Assembly (NCBI GenBank): GCA_015654825.1
Contig: JAATGE010000606.1
Span: 1 to 7,855, forward strand
Source of the DNA: Rhodospirillales bacterium
GTDB taxonomy: Bacteria > Pseudomonadota > Alphaproteobacteria > Acetobacterales > Acetobacteraceae
Length of the DNA: 7,855 nucleotides
Reading direction: 5' to 3'
Shown here: one piece after another, positions 1-6,924 of the stretch
How the letters are laid out: each line of letters opens with the position of its first letter
Position numbering within the stretch: position 1 is the first letter of the stretch
Program-made: the position numbers and the translations under genes
The notes under the pieces: model-generated
Seen by the model: the letters and a program-made list of their open reading frames with translations, nothing else
Database searches by the model: none
Told to the model about the DNA's origin: nothing

Positions 1-1
1 C

Positions 2-58
2 GCCATCCAGCAGCTCGCCCCGATTGGCTCCGTGCCAGTGCCAGTCTCGGAACAATAA
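2..58 (+). CDS. C-terminal tail of a gene cut by the left window edge (unidentified)
   Basis: An open frame enters from the left edge and ends at a TAA at 56-58. It encodes about 18 residues (AIQQLAPIGSVPVPVSEQ). Third codon positions are mostly G or C, except near the end. The hairpin repeat and A-tract that follow at once look like a shared end region between this frame and the convergent formaldehyde dehydrogenase gene. That layout is the main reason to think it is a real gene end. The product cannot be identified from so few residues, and a chance open frame is possible. Confidence 0.4.
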   Translation, partial: AIQQLAPIGSVPVPVSEQ

Positions 59-63
59 AAAAT

Positions 64-115
64 GGGGTCTGGGGCCTACTGGCCCCAGCGGGGTCCAGGG
101 GCAGAGCCCCTGGCC
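64..115 (-). repeat. Dispersed double-hairpin repeat, copy 1 (probable terminator of fdhA)
   Basis: This copy holds two stem-loops. One has an 8-bp stem, CTGGGGCC/GGCCCCAG, with a TACT loop at 69-88. The other has a 7-bp stem, CCAGGGG/CCCCTGG, with a CAGAG loop at 95-113. Read on the minus strand it starts about a dozen bases after the formaldehyde dehydrogenase stop codon. It is followed by a run of six T (complement of 57-62), so it fits an intrinsic terminator. Copy 2 at 3619-3667 is the same element in the opposite orientation. Confidence 0.85.
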
Positions 116-126
116 TTAACCTTAAC

Positions 127-1317
127 CTACGCTGCCCGCCCCAACACCCCATGCGGGTCGAGCACGAACTTCACCGCCATCCCCTTATCGAACTCCGCGT
201 AGCCCCTGGGTGCCTCCTCCAGGTCGATCGCCTTCGCATTGACGATCTTCGCGATCGGCAGCCGGTCGTTCAGCAGCGCCACCATCAGTTGCCGGTTATA
301 GCGCAGCACCGGCGTTTGCCCGGTATGGAACGAGTTGGACTTCGACCAGCCCAGCCCCAGCCGCAGGCTGAGGTTTCCCGTCTTCGCCGCTTCGTCGTGT
401 GCGCCCGGATCCTCGGTGACATAAAGGCCCGGAATGCCGATCGCGCCGGCCGGCCGGATGATTTCCATCGCCTGGTTCAGCACCACGGCCGGCTGATCGG
501 TGCCCGCGTGCCCTTTCGCCTCGAACCCGACGGCATCGACCACGGAATCCACTGTCGGCACGCCGATGATGGCCGCGACCTGCTCGCCGAGCCGGTCATG
601 TGCGGCAAGGTCGATCGGTTCGAAGCCGACTTCCTTGGCGTGGGCGAGGCGTTCCTTGTTCATGTCGCCGATCATGATGACGGCGGCGCCGATCAGTTGG
701 GCGGAGGCCGCGGCCGCCAGGCCCACGGGGCCGGCGCCGGCGATATAGACCGTCGATCCCGGCTTTACCCCGGCGCTGAGCGCGCCATGGTACCCCGTCG
801 GCAGAATGTCGGTCAGCATGGTCAGATCCATGATTTTCGCCATTGCCTTGTCCTTATCGGGGAACTTCAGCAAGTTGAAGTCGGCGTAGGGCACCATGAC
901 GTAGCGCGCCTGGCCGCCGATCCACCCGCCCATGTCGACATACCCGTAGGCGCCGCCGGCGCGTCCGGGATTGACGGTCAGGCACACGCCGGTATCGCCT
1001 TCGCGGCAGGTCCGGCAGCGTCCGCAGGCGACGTTGAACGGCACGGAGACGAGGTCGCCGACCTCGAGCATTTCCACATCTGAGCCGCGTTCGATCACCT
1101 CGCCGGTGATTTCATGGCCCAGCACCATGCCTGGCGGCGCGCTCGTGCGGCCGCGCACCATGTGCTGGTCCGATCCGCAGATATTGGTCGAGACGACCTT
1201 CAGGATGACGGCGTGGTCGATTTTGCGGCCCGCGGGATTTTCGAATTTCGGGTCGGCGATATCGCCCACCTGAACCTCGCCGGGCTTCACGTAGATGACG
1301 CCACGATTTTTGCTCAT
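127..1317 (-). CDS. fdhA: Glutathione-independent formaldehyde dehydrogenase (zinc, NAD-dependent)
   Basis: A 396-residue zinc-containing medium-chain dehydrogenase, close to the ~399 residues of the Pseudomonas putida enzyme. That family oxidises formaldehyde to formate with NAD in the cytoplasm without glutathione; close relatives are formaldehyde dismutases. Visible residues are the catalytic zinc ligands C47, H68 (in GHE) and D170. The structural zinc cysteines are C98, C101, C104 and C112, and the Rossmann motif GAGPVG spans 194-199. The long internal segment between the structural cysteines and the Rossmann fold is typical of this branch rather than of short alcohol dehydrogenases. The start ATG at 1315-1317 has AGGAG eight bases upstream. 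The frame runs open to 1428, but that extension lacks family similarity. The gene appears monocistronic. Dehydrogenase and dismutase cannot be told apart from sequence alone. Confidence 0.95.
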   Translation of the reverse strand: MSKNRGVIYVKPGEVQVGDIADPKFENPAGRKIDHAVILKVVSTNICGSDQHMVRGRTSAPPGMVLGHEITGEVIERGSDVEMLEVGDLVSVPFNVACGRCRTCREGDTGVCLTVNPGRAGGAYGYVDMGGWIGGQARYVMVPYADFNLLKFPDKDKAMAKIMDLTMLTDILPTGYHGALSAGVKPGSTVYIAGAGPVGLAAAASAQLIGAAVIMIGDMNKERLAHAKEVGFEPIDLAAHDRLGEQVAAIIGVPTVDSVVDAVGFEAKGHAGTDQPAVVLNQAMEIIRPAGAIGIPGLYVTEDPGAHDEAAKTGNLSLRLGLGWSKSNSFHTGQTPVLRYNRQLMVALLNDRLPIAKIVNAKAIDLEEAPRGYAEFDKGMAVKFVLDPHGVLGRAA

Positions 1318-1682
1318 GCCATGCGTCTCCTGGTTTGGGTGCCCATGTCGCGGGCGCTGCGCCGGCTGGTCGCCGGCCGATCCGAACAACGGCGGCGCCA
1401 CCGATTGGATGCACGCCCCGCCGCGCACCAGACGCTAGCCAAACGCGGCCGCCGCGGCCAGGTGGCTTCGCAGAGGGCGCCGCGTCCCACAGTCGCATAA
1501 GGAATATTATGCCAACTCGAACCCCGTGCGAGCGTTACGTCATACGGCTTTGATCATATGGGAAACCCGACGGCGCGCTGGCCGATTGCGCGGTTCGCGC
1601 ACGGCGCACTCATGCTCGCGGACGGCCGCGGCGACGCTTGACCGCGCGAAACCAGGAAAGCGCCTAGGCCCGTCGCGTTACC
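1318..1682. other. Non-coding stretch upstream of fdhA
   Basis: These 365 bases hold the fdhA ribosome binding site and probably its promoter. No convincing gene is present; the open frames here have no recognisable domain and no good ribosome binding site. A minus-strand CATAAT (1506-1511) could be a -10 element, but no good -35 lies at the right distance and it would give a leader of almost 190 bases. Nothing here resembles a T-tailed terminator for the GloVer gene that ends at 1683. Confidence 0.5.
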
Positions 1683-2861
1683 CTACGGGGTAATCTCAAA
1701 GATCGTCCCGCACCCGGCTTTGGAAAAGCAGCCGCTTCCGCCCCCGGCCATGGTCGTGCCATATAGCTTACGGCCTATTGCGACCATGCTGCCAACGGGG
1801 CTGGCCCCGTCGCTGCCGCCCTTGAAAGAATATAAGACCGTTTCCGCGCCGGATCTTGTCAGGCGAAATACCGTGCCGCACCCGCCGCCGCCGCAGCCCG
1901 TGCCACCGCCTGCGCTGGTTGTCCCAAAGAAATCCCTGCCCAGGTGGGTAAGCCCGCCGCCTGGCTCCGCACCATCCGTACCGCCACCAAATGAATGCAA
2001 ATCGGTTTCCGTGCCCGTGAGCGAAACCTTGAACGCAGTTCCCTGAGCGTCGGTACCGCCGCCGGAAGTGGTGCCGTGCAGTGCGCCCTTCGTCGCTATG
2101 AGGTTCCCGGCCGGATATGCTCCGGTGGAGACGAATGGATAAAGTAGTGACTCGGACCCACCCAGCGGCATCTGGAACACCGCACCCTGGCAGCTAATGC
2201 TGCATCCCCCGGTCGTGCCGTAGAGCACCCCGTGCATAGCGATGAGGGCGCTGCCAGGCGCGTTACCATCGAATTGACCACCGAAGGGTTGGAAGGAATG
2301 TAAAACCTGCTCGACACCGGCCCTTGTCAGACTGAAAATCGTGCCCGAATTGTAGGCCCCGCCGAGTGCCGTGGTGCCGTACAGCGTTCCGCCAACATCG
2401 ATCACGCCGGCGGCCGGCACGGCGCCATGCGCGCCCTTGAACGAATAGATCACCGTTTCCGCACCGGCGGTGGTCATCTTGAAAACCGTACCATCGCCCG
2501 AAGAGCCACCTGTCGTGGTGCCTTACAGAGCGCCACGACTCATGATCAGTCCACCCGCCGGTGCTTCACCGTCGGCGCCACCCTTGAATGTATATAGCAC
2601 CGTCAGCGTACCTGACGGTGCCAGCTTAAACATGTTGCCTAGCAGACTAAGGTTCCGCGCGCCGGTGGTAACGCCGTACAGGGTTCCGGCAACGTTCAAT
2701 AAGTTGCCGACCGGAAACGCCCCGTCGCTGCCGCCCTGGAAGGAATACAATATTTTTTCGCTGGCCGCGTGTGCCGGCGTGGCGCAAGACAAGCCGCCTG
2801 CAATGACACCTGCCAGCAGAGATTTCAGCGAAATCGAAATATCGACAGAAATTGCTGGCAT
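1683..2861 (-). pseudogene. Secreted GloVer-repeat protein (TIGR03803 type), interrupted by one in-frame stop
   Basis: Ignoring one stop, this frame encodes 392 residues. A signal peptide comes first (hydrophobic segment about 14-27, likely cut after AHA at 32). Seven repeats of about 50 residues follow, of the form (V/L)LYSFKGGxDGAxPxxxL...GxLYGTTxxGG...GTxFxLT. These match the choice-of-anchor tandem-repeat GloVer family. Seven blades would close a beta-propeller, so the array looks complete. Cysteine pairs in repeats 4, 6 and 7 fit an exported protein. Codon 113 (2523-2525) is TAA where the repeat demands the tyrosine of LYGTT; everything downstream stays in the same frame and well conserved. 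The ATG at 2859-2861 has GGAGG five bases upstream; the ATG at 2894 has none. An internal ATG at 2477 would lack a signal peptide and ribosome binding site. Molecular function of the family is unknown. It could be a recent pseudogene or a sequencing error. Confidence 0.85.
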
Positions 2862-2889
2862 GTCAGCCTCCGCCCAAATGGAGGCTGAC
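2862..2889 (-). promoter_or_regulatory. Perfect 10-bp inverted repeat enclosing the GloVer gene's Shine-Dalgarno
   Basis: The arms GTCAGCCTCC (2862-2871) and GGAGGCTGAC (2880-2889) are exact reverse complements around an 8-base loop. In the minus-strand mRNA the 3' arm contains the whole GGAGG ribosome binding site and ends at the base before the ATG. A folded stem would therefore hide the site from ribosomes. Just upstream on the minus strand lies TATATG (complement of 2893-2898), a possible -10. If used, transcription would begin close to the foot of the hairpin. The inverted repeat is seen directly; its regulatory role is inferred. Confidence 0.6.
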
Positions 2890-3093
2890 CGCATATACCA
2901 TTTCGCTTCGCAGTTAAACTAACGCCTCCGTCCGTTGCGCGAAACCATCGGGCGATGGCACGCCACAACCCCCAGCGATGGTATGCCGCGCAGGTTCGTC
3001 GTGGCCGCCGTGGTTGCACGCGCGCCACGGGTGCGGCGATGATCGCGCCAACAGCCGTCCGACTCGGTCCGGCCGGCTCGAGGAGACACCGCC

Positions 3094-3612
3094 ATGCGCC
3101 CGTCCGCCGTCCTGTTCGCCCTGCCGTTGCTGGCCGCGCCACCCGCCATCGCCGGCGAGCTCGCCGCTACCACCGGCCTGTGGGAAATGACCAGCACCGT
3201 GCACATGCAGGGTCAGTTCCTCAGCCCGGAAACGCTGGCCCGCATTCCACCCCAGGCGCGCGCCCAAATCGAAGCCTCCATGCAATCCATCCAGCAGCCG
3301 CACTCCCACCAGACCTGCCTGACCGCGGAAAAACTGCGCCGCGGCTTCCGCTTCGATGAGCACCGCCACGGCGAATGCCAGCAGCAGGTCGTCAACGAAA
3401 CAAGCACCGTCATGGAAATGAGCGCCGTGTGTCACGAAGGCGGCGCCGACGCCAACATGCACGCAAAATTCACGCTCGCCGGCCCGCAGCACATGGTCGG
3501 CACCTTCGACATGGACCGCAACGGCGCCGAAGGCCCCCAACACATCACCGGCCAGATCACCGGCAAATGGCTAGCCGCCGATTGTGGGTCCGTCGGCAAG
3601 GACGAGCCGTAG
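3094..3612 (+). CDS. DUF3617-type exported protein
   Basis: A 172-residue protein with a signal peptide (likely cut after AIA at 20). The mature domain begins with the GLWEMT motif (28-33) that opens DUF3617 proteins, and has TCLT at 74-77. Four cysteines (75, 95, 113, 164) could form two disulfides in the periplasm. The mature part is rich in His and Met (for example HSHQTC and HRHGEC), which might bind metal, but no defined site is recognisable. The family's function is unknown. GAGGAG lies eight bases before the ATG. It is divergent from the GloVer gene, with 232 bases between the start codons. A dispersed hairpin repeat follows its stop by six bases, so it is likely a single-gene transcript. 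Confidence 0.8.
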   Translation: MRPSAVLFALPLLAAPPAIAGELAATTGLWEMTSTVHMQGQFLSPETLARIPPQARAQIEASMQSIQQPHSHQTCLTAEKLRRGFRFDEHRHGECQQQVVNETSTVMEMSAVCHEGGADANMHAKFTLAGPQHMVGTFDMDRNGAEGPQHITGQITGKWLAADCGSVGKDEP

Positions 3613-3618
3613 TCAAGA

Positions 3619-3667
3619 CCAGGGGCTCTGCCCCTGGACCCCGCTGGGGCCTTAGGCCCCAGGCCCC
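3619..3667 (+). repeat. Dispersed double-hairpin repeat, copy 2 (probable terminator of the DUF3617 gene)
   Basis: This has the same two stems as copy 1: CCAGGGG/CCCCTGG with loop CTCTG (3619-3637), then CTGGGGCC/GGCCCCAG with loop TTA (3644-3662). The spacer between the stems matches copy 1 closely. The loop of the second hairpin differs (TTA here; AGTA in copy 1 read the same way). Only a weak T-rich stretch follows, so termination here may rest mainly on the hairpins. It begins six bases after the stop codon. Confidence 0.85.
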
Positions 3668-3837
3668 AATTCTGTTCATTCCGAGAACGGTATCCGCATC
3701 GAGCCAACCGGTGGCGTTCAGCCCCATACATGGCGCAGCAGATTCCCGCCGCGCAGCGCATACGCAGGCGGCGGCACGCCGTCGGAGCCCCCGGTCGGCG
3801 AAGCCAATCCTCCCACCCTAGCCTTCCTCACCAACAC

Positions 3838-3854
3838 TTGGCCCCCAAGGCCAA
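3838..3854. promoter_or_regulatory. 17-bp dyad, TTGGCC-N5-GGCCAA
   Basis: This is a perfect inverted repeat with 6-bp arms and a 5-bp spacer. It is centred about 75 bases upstream of the start site predicted from the sigma-54-like element. The size and symmetry fit a dimeric regulator site, possibly for an enhancer-binding protein. Such dyads also occur by chance in GC-rich DNA. Confidence 0.3.
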
Positions 3855-3894
3855 CATCCCCCTCCCGCCATCGCGGTTTTCAGCCATTTAATCC

Positions 3895-3910
3895 TGGCAC
3901 GCCCCGTGCA
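3895..3910 (+). promoter_or_regulatory. Sigma-54-like (-24/-12) promoter of the GIN-domain gene
   Basis: TGGCACG-N4-GTGCA matches the RpoN consensus TGGCACG-N4-TTGCA at all but one fixed position. It keeps the essential GG-N10-GC spacing (3896-3897 and 3908-3909). Transcription would start near 3921, shortly before the GGAGGG ribosome binding site at 3928-3933. GCAC/GTGC inside the site also forms a small dyad, so a non-promoter explanation remains. Confidence 0.4.
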
Positions 3911-3940
3911 GTCCGCCGCCTCACCTTGGAGGGTCCCTCA

Positions 3941-4726
3941 ATGAAACCACGCCTGCGCGCCCTGCCCTTTGCCTTTTTCCTGTTTGCCGGCACCGCCGCC
4001 GCCGAGCAGCGCCACATGACGGCCACCGGCACCAGCTTCGGCGTCGCCTCGCCCTGCGCCCGCCAGGTCACGATCGACCCCGACCCAACCCTCTCCGGCC
4101 AGGTGACGATCGACGCCACCGCCGACAACCCACAGGAACTCGCCCAACTCGCGTTCTCCGGCAGCGGCGACGCCGCCAAGCTGCGCGGCCCGACCGACCG
4201 ATGCTGGCGCCCCGATGAGAACATCCGGTTCGAGCCGACGCTGACCATCCACGTTCGCGTGCCGCCGAATTTCGCCGTCGCGATCGACGAGAGCGGCAGC
4301 GGCGACTACCGCCTCGGCACGATCGGCGCGCTCGCCGTCGATTTCAGCGGCTCCGGCCGGCTACAGGCGGCCGCCATCACCACGCTCTCCGTGGACATGA
4401 GCGGATCGGGCCAATTATCGGCGGCCCGGGTGGACGGTGCCGTGCACGCCGAGATTTCCGGCTCGGGCGCCATCGACATCGCCGGCGGCACCCTGCCCGC
4501 CCTCGACCTGGATATTTCGGGCAGCGGCGGATTTCGCCTCGGCGCCGGCAGCATCGGCAAAATGAACGTCGACACCAGCGGCAGCGGAAAAGTTCAGATC
4601 GGCGGCACCGTCGGCGATGCCAAGCTGCAACTATCCGGCAGCGGCAGCGTCGACATCGCCAAACTAACGGGCTCGATGTCGCAGGAAGTGGAGGGGTCCG
4701 GCACGGTCAGGATCGGCAGCCGGTAG
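3941..4726 (+). CDS. Exported GIN-domain (DUF2807) beta-helix protein
   Basis: A 261-residue protein with a signal peptide (KPRLR, hydrophobic stretch, likely cut after AAA at 21). The mature region repeats a unit of 18-20 residues with the turn SGSG at 73, 118, 136, 154, 173, 193, 213 and 232, and a final EGSG at 251. This is the hallmark of GIN/DUF2807 domains, which fold as right-handed parallel beta-helices with SGSG at the turns. C39 and C88 in the first part could pair. The family is often annotated as a putative auto-transporter adhesin, but no outer-membrane translocator is visible here, so a periplasmic or envelope role is safer. The ATG at 3941 is preceded by GGAGGG seven bases away; an upstream in-frame TTG at 3926 overlaps that site and is rejected as the start. 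The gene stands alone and converges on the multicopper oxidase. Confidence 0.88.
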   Translation: MKPRLRALPFAFFLFAGTAAAEQRHMTATGTSFGVASPCARQVTIDPDPTLSGQVTIDATADNPQELAQLAFSGSGDAAKLRGPTDRCWRPDENIRFEPTLTIHVRVPPNFAVAIDESGSGDYRLGTIGALAVDFSGSGRLQAAAITTLSVDMSGSGQLSAARVDGAVHAEISGSGAIDIAGGTLPALDLDISGSGGFRLGAGSIGKMNVDTSGSGKVQIGGTVGDAKLQLSGSGSVDIAKLTGSMSQEVEGSGTVRIGSR

Positions 4727-4742
4727 CAAGGCCAGTGCGCCA

Positions 4743-4760
4743 CCGCGGCAAAGGCCGCGG
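4743..4760. terminator. GC hairpin between convergent genes
   Basis: CCGCGGC/GCCGCGG forms a 7-bp stem around an AAAG loop, in the 51-base gap between the stops of the GIN-domain gene (+) and the multicopper oxidase gene (-). It could stop transcription from both sides. No clear T-run follows on either strand, so a true intrinsic terminator is uncertain. Confidence 0.45.
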
Positions 4761-4777
4761 CAGCGCCCGAACCTTTC

Positions 4778-6919
4778 CTAATCGGCCAGTACCTGGATCC
4801 GCTTCATCATGCCGCCATCCTCGTGCGCAAGCAGGTGGCAGTGGAACACGAACGTGCCGACCATCTTGCGGGTGAATTGCAAGCGAAGCCGAACGAACCC
4901 GGGGACCCCCGGCACGTCCACGCCCGCCTCGCTCGAAGGTACCCGCGTCGCGGCCGGCACGTTCACGGTGTCCAGCAGGGGCGCCACACCGTCGATCCGG
5001 TCCGCCGGCGTCATGTCACGAAAATGCATCTGGTGGATGTGGAAGTTGTGCAACTGCAACGTGTAGTTCTGGATGATCCAGTCCTCGGTAACGCTTTTCT
5101 GGCCCCTGAGATGGATAATGACGTCCGGATCCGCGCCGCTGTGCGGGTCGAACGGTCGAATAGAAACCGGCTTTCCCTGCCCGTCCGAGGCACGGGTCTG
5201 GGTCAGGTAGAAATCGGCGATATTGGCCCTGGGATTGGCCGGCGGTCCCTTGATCCATATCGACTTCGACACGGTGAACGGGTGCGAATACTCCGTGAAC
5301 GCAAACACGCGGCGCACGTCGGGCGCCGTGTCGAGCATGTGGACGTATTGTGTCTCCACCCCCTTGGCCAGGATATCCTCATCGTTTTTCGGCGCGGCGC
5401 TGGCAACCGTCGAGCCGTCCTTTGCCTGCGTCGAAACGACGCGCAGCAGCCGGCGTTCCGGCATCGAATCGCCGGTGCATCCGGGAATAACCTGCTGGCT
5501 GTCGAGATAGAGCGTGCCGCCCGCCGGCGGAGCGTGCACCAGGAATTCCAGGCGATTGGCCGTCGCCAGCAGAAGCGGGTGCTTCGTGGTGTCAACGACA
5601 AGGTTACGCCGGTTGCCATTGTCGTCATGCACCGGCACGCCATCCATTGCAGTAATGACCAGCGGCTGCACCGTCGACGTGCCGTTGACCGAAAGCACAA
5701 GCTGCGGGCTGATATAGGTTTCCGCCGTGGAGTTCGCCAACCGCCACAGCTGACGTTCACCGACCGTCATCGTCTTCACCAGCACCTGGCTATCCGGCGG
5801 CGGGAACTGAGCCGTCTCCTGCACCAGCGCGCCATTCAGCGTCACGTGCGTGAATTCCTCACCGCCGGCATCAGGGTCGGTCGTCTTGCACGACAACTCG
5901 TTATCGCGATCTATCCTCGGATCGACCGCCGGGCTTGCCGGTTCGGTATGTCCGCGCTCATGCGTATAACGTTGCGCGACGACGTCCCAGAAAGGCATCC
6001 TCGGTGCCGTCGATGTAACATAGCTGGCCGGGAAATCCCGAACGACCATGACGTCGTCGGTAACGCCATGGGCGGCCCGCAGCGCGTCCGCCTCGCCCTC
6101 GATGACGATCGCGCCGGTGGCCCCCATCATCGTTTCGGAAAACGCCTGCCCGTGGCGGTGCGCGTGATACCAGTAGAGGCCCTCGGGATGATCGGCCGGG
6201 ATATCGTAGGTGTAGGTGAGTTCGTTGGGCGCCGATTGGCACGGCAGCAACGGTTTTATGCGTGCAGCCCAATTCGCGGCATACAGCGTGCTCCGTACCA
6301 CCTCATCATGGCACGGCCGCGCCGAGACGCTGAATCCATGCACATGCAGATTGACCGTCCCGTCCGCCAGGTGCCGGATGTCCGCCTGGATCGGATAGAA
6401 TTTTCCATCCGGGCCCGGCAGCGCCTTGTATTGTTCCTCAGTCGGCGGGCACGTCCCTGAGACCGGCGGGCCGAGCGGATAATTGTCGATCGTGCAGTTC
6501 TCGGTGTTGTCCGTCCCGGTATTGAGCAGGGTATTCGTCAACCCGACCGTCAGCGTATTCCCGCGCACCACGCGGATGACCGGTGCCGCCGGAAGCGACT
6601 CGTATTGGAAGCAGAGGTTGGGATTGTTGGTGCCGACGCCGGCACCCGTGCCAAGCGCCAGCGGAACCGAAAGATCGCCGGGCCCGGTGACACTCGGAAG
6701 GCTCCCATAGCCGGTTGGCACTGGCGGGCACGCTACGGGCGTCGTCGGCGTCCGCGCCGCCCAGCCGGCCGCAAGAGCGCTGTCCGGCGACGCGCCTGCG
6801 TTAGCAAAGCAGATGCGCGCGCCCAGAGGATCCATAAACCTGTCGACCGGCTCCGCGCGGGTGGCCGCGAAGAACCCGACAAAAAAAAGCCCGAAACCCG
6901 CAACCTTATCGATGCCCAT
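4778..6919 (-). CDS. Large exported multicopper oxidase (laccase-like)
   Basis: A 713-residue three-domain cupredoxin protein that should oxidise a substrate at a type 1 copper and reduce oxygen to water at the trinuclear cluster. All copper ligands are present: HVHG (H192, H194), HAH (H252, H254), HNFHIH (H624, H627, H629) and HCHLLAHEDGGM (H693, C694, H695, H699). M704 is the axial type 1 ligand. Cupredoxin domains fall near 85-275, 280-530 and 540-713. A signal peptide precedes (likely cut after TRA at 22) without a twin-arginine motif, unlike CueO, whose export is Tat-dependent. It is longer than the roughly 500-residue CueO/CotA enzymes because of extra N-terminal sequence and inserts in domain 1. 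Nine further cysteines suggest disulfides. No methionine-rich copper segment is seen and no copper-handling genes are nearby, so the substrate is open. ATG codons at 6922 and 6919 are both possible; 6919 gives the better distance to the G-rich ribosome binding site. Confidence 0.93.
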   Translation of the reverse strand: MGIDKVAGFGLFFVGFFAATRAEPVDRFMDPLGARICFANAGASPDSALAAGWAARTPTTPVACPPVPTGYGSLPSVTGPGDLSVPLALGTGAGVGTNNPNLCFQYESLPAAPVIRVVRGNTLTVGLTNTLLNTGTDNTENCTIDNYPLGPPVSGTCPPTEEQYKALPGPDGKFYPIQADIRHLADGTVNLHVHGFSVSARPCHDEVVRSTLYAANWAARIKPLLPCQSAPNELTYTYDIPADHPEGLYWYHAHRHGQAFSETMMGATGAIVIEGEADALRAAHGVTDDVMVVRDFPASYVTSTAPRMPFWDVVAQRYTHERGHTEPASPAVDPRIDRDNELSCKTTDPDAGGEEFTHVTLNGALVQETAQFPPPDSQVLVKTMTVGERQLWRLANSTAETYISPQLVLSVNGTSTVQPLVITAMDGVPVHDDNGNRRNLVVDTTKHPLLLATANRLEFLVHAPPAGGTLYLDSQQVIPGCTGDSMPERRLLRVVSTQAKDGSTVASAAPKNDEDILAKGVETQYVHMLDTAPDVRRVFAFTEYSHPFTVSKSIWIKGPPANPRANIADFYLTQTRASDGQGKPVSIRPFDPHSGADPDVIIHLRGQKSVTEDWIIQNYTLQLHNFHIHQMHFRDMTPADRIDGVAPLLDTVNVPAATRVPSSEAGVDVPGVPGFVRLRLQFTRKMVGTFVFHCHLLAHEDGGMMKRIQVLAD

Positions 6920-6924
6920 CATCG

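Larger units (their letters stand above)
3668..3940. other. Intergenic region before the GIN-domain gene
   Basis: With copy 2 of the repeat this makes a gap of 328 bases. A minus-strand open frame ends at 3718-3720 (final residues ALRGGNLLRHVWG) and runs back about 55 codons. It has no good start, so it is at most a gene remnant. A TTTAAT at 3887-3892 resembles a -10 element but lacks a -35. Nearer the gene lie a dyad and a sigma-54-like site, given separately. Confidence 0.4.

Noticed and set aside
151..1083. Plus-strand open frame of 310 codons opposite formaldehyde dehydrogenase
   Set aside because: Low-complexity Arg/His/Asp-rich shadow with no ribosome binding site. The minus-strand gene is unambiguous.
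1447..1459. GGCCG-N3-CGGCC dyad in the fdhA upstream region
   Set aside because: Short arms made only of G and C are expected by chance at this base composition.
1683..2477. Treating the downstream GloVer fragment as an independent gene starting at 2477
   Set aside because: There is no Shine-Dalgarno or signal peptide, and the start lies inside a repeat unit. It is in the same frame as the upstream fragment, so one interrupted gene explains it better.
2784..2795. Possible lipoprotein lipobox (GLSC) in the GloVer signal peptide
   Set aside because: Position -3 is Gly rather than Leu-like, and a good signal peptidase I site (AHA-A) follows six residues after the Cys.
3006..3020. Possible sigma-54 site (TGGCCGC...TTGCA) before the DUF3617 gene
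   Set aside because: The GG and GC elements are 11 bases apart instead of the required 10.
3718..3890. Minus-strand open frame of about 55 codons ending in ALRGGNLLRHVWG
   Set aside because: No credible start or ribosome binding site, mixed codon bias and no recognised family. At most a decayed fragment.
4823..6460. Long plus-strand open frame of 545 codons antisense to the multicopper oxidase
   Set aside because: Its product is extremely Arg/His-rich with no domain, typical of an antisense shadow of a high-GC gene. The minus strand encodes all copper ligands in order.
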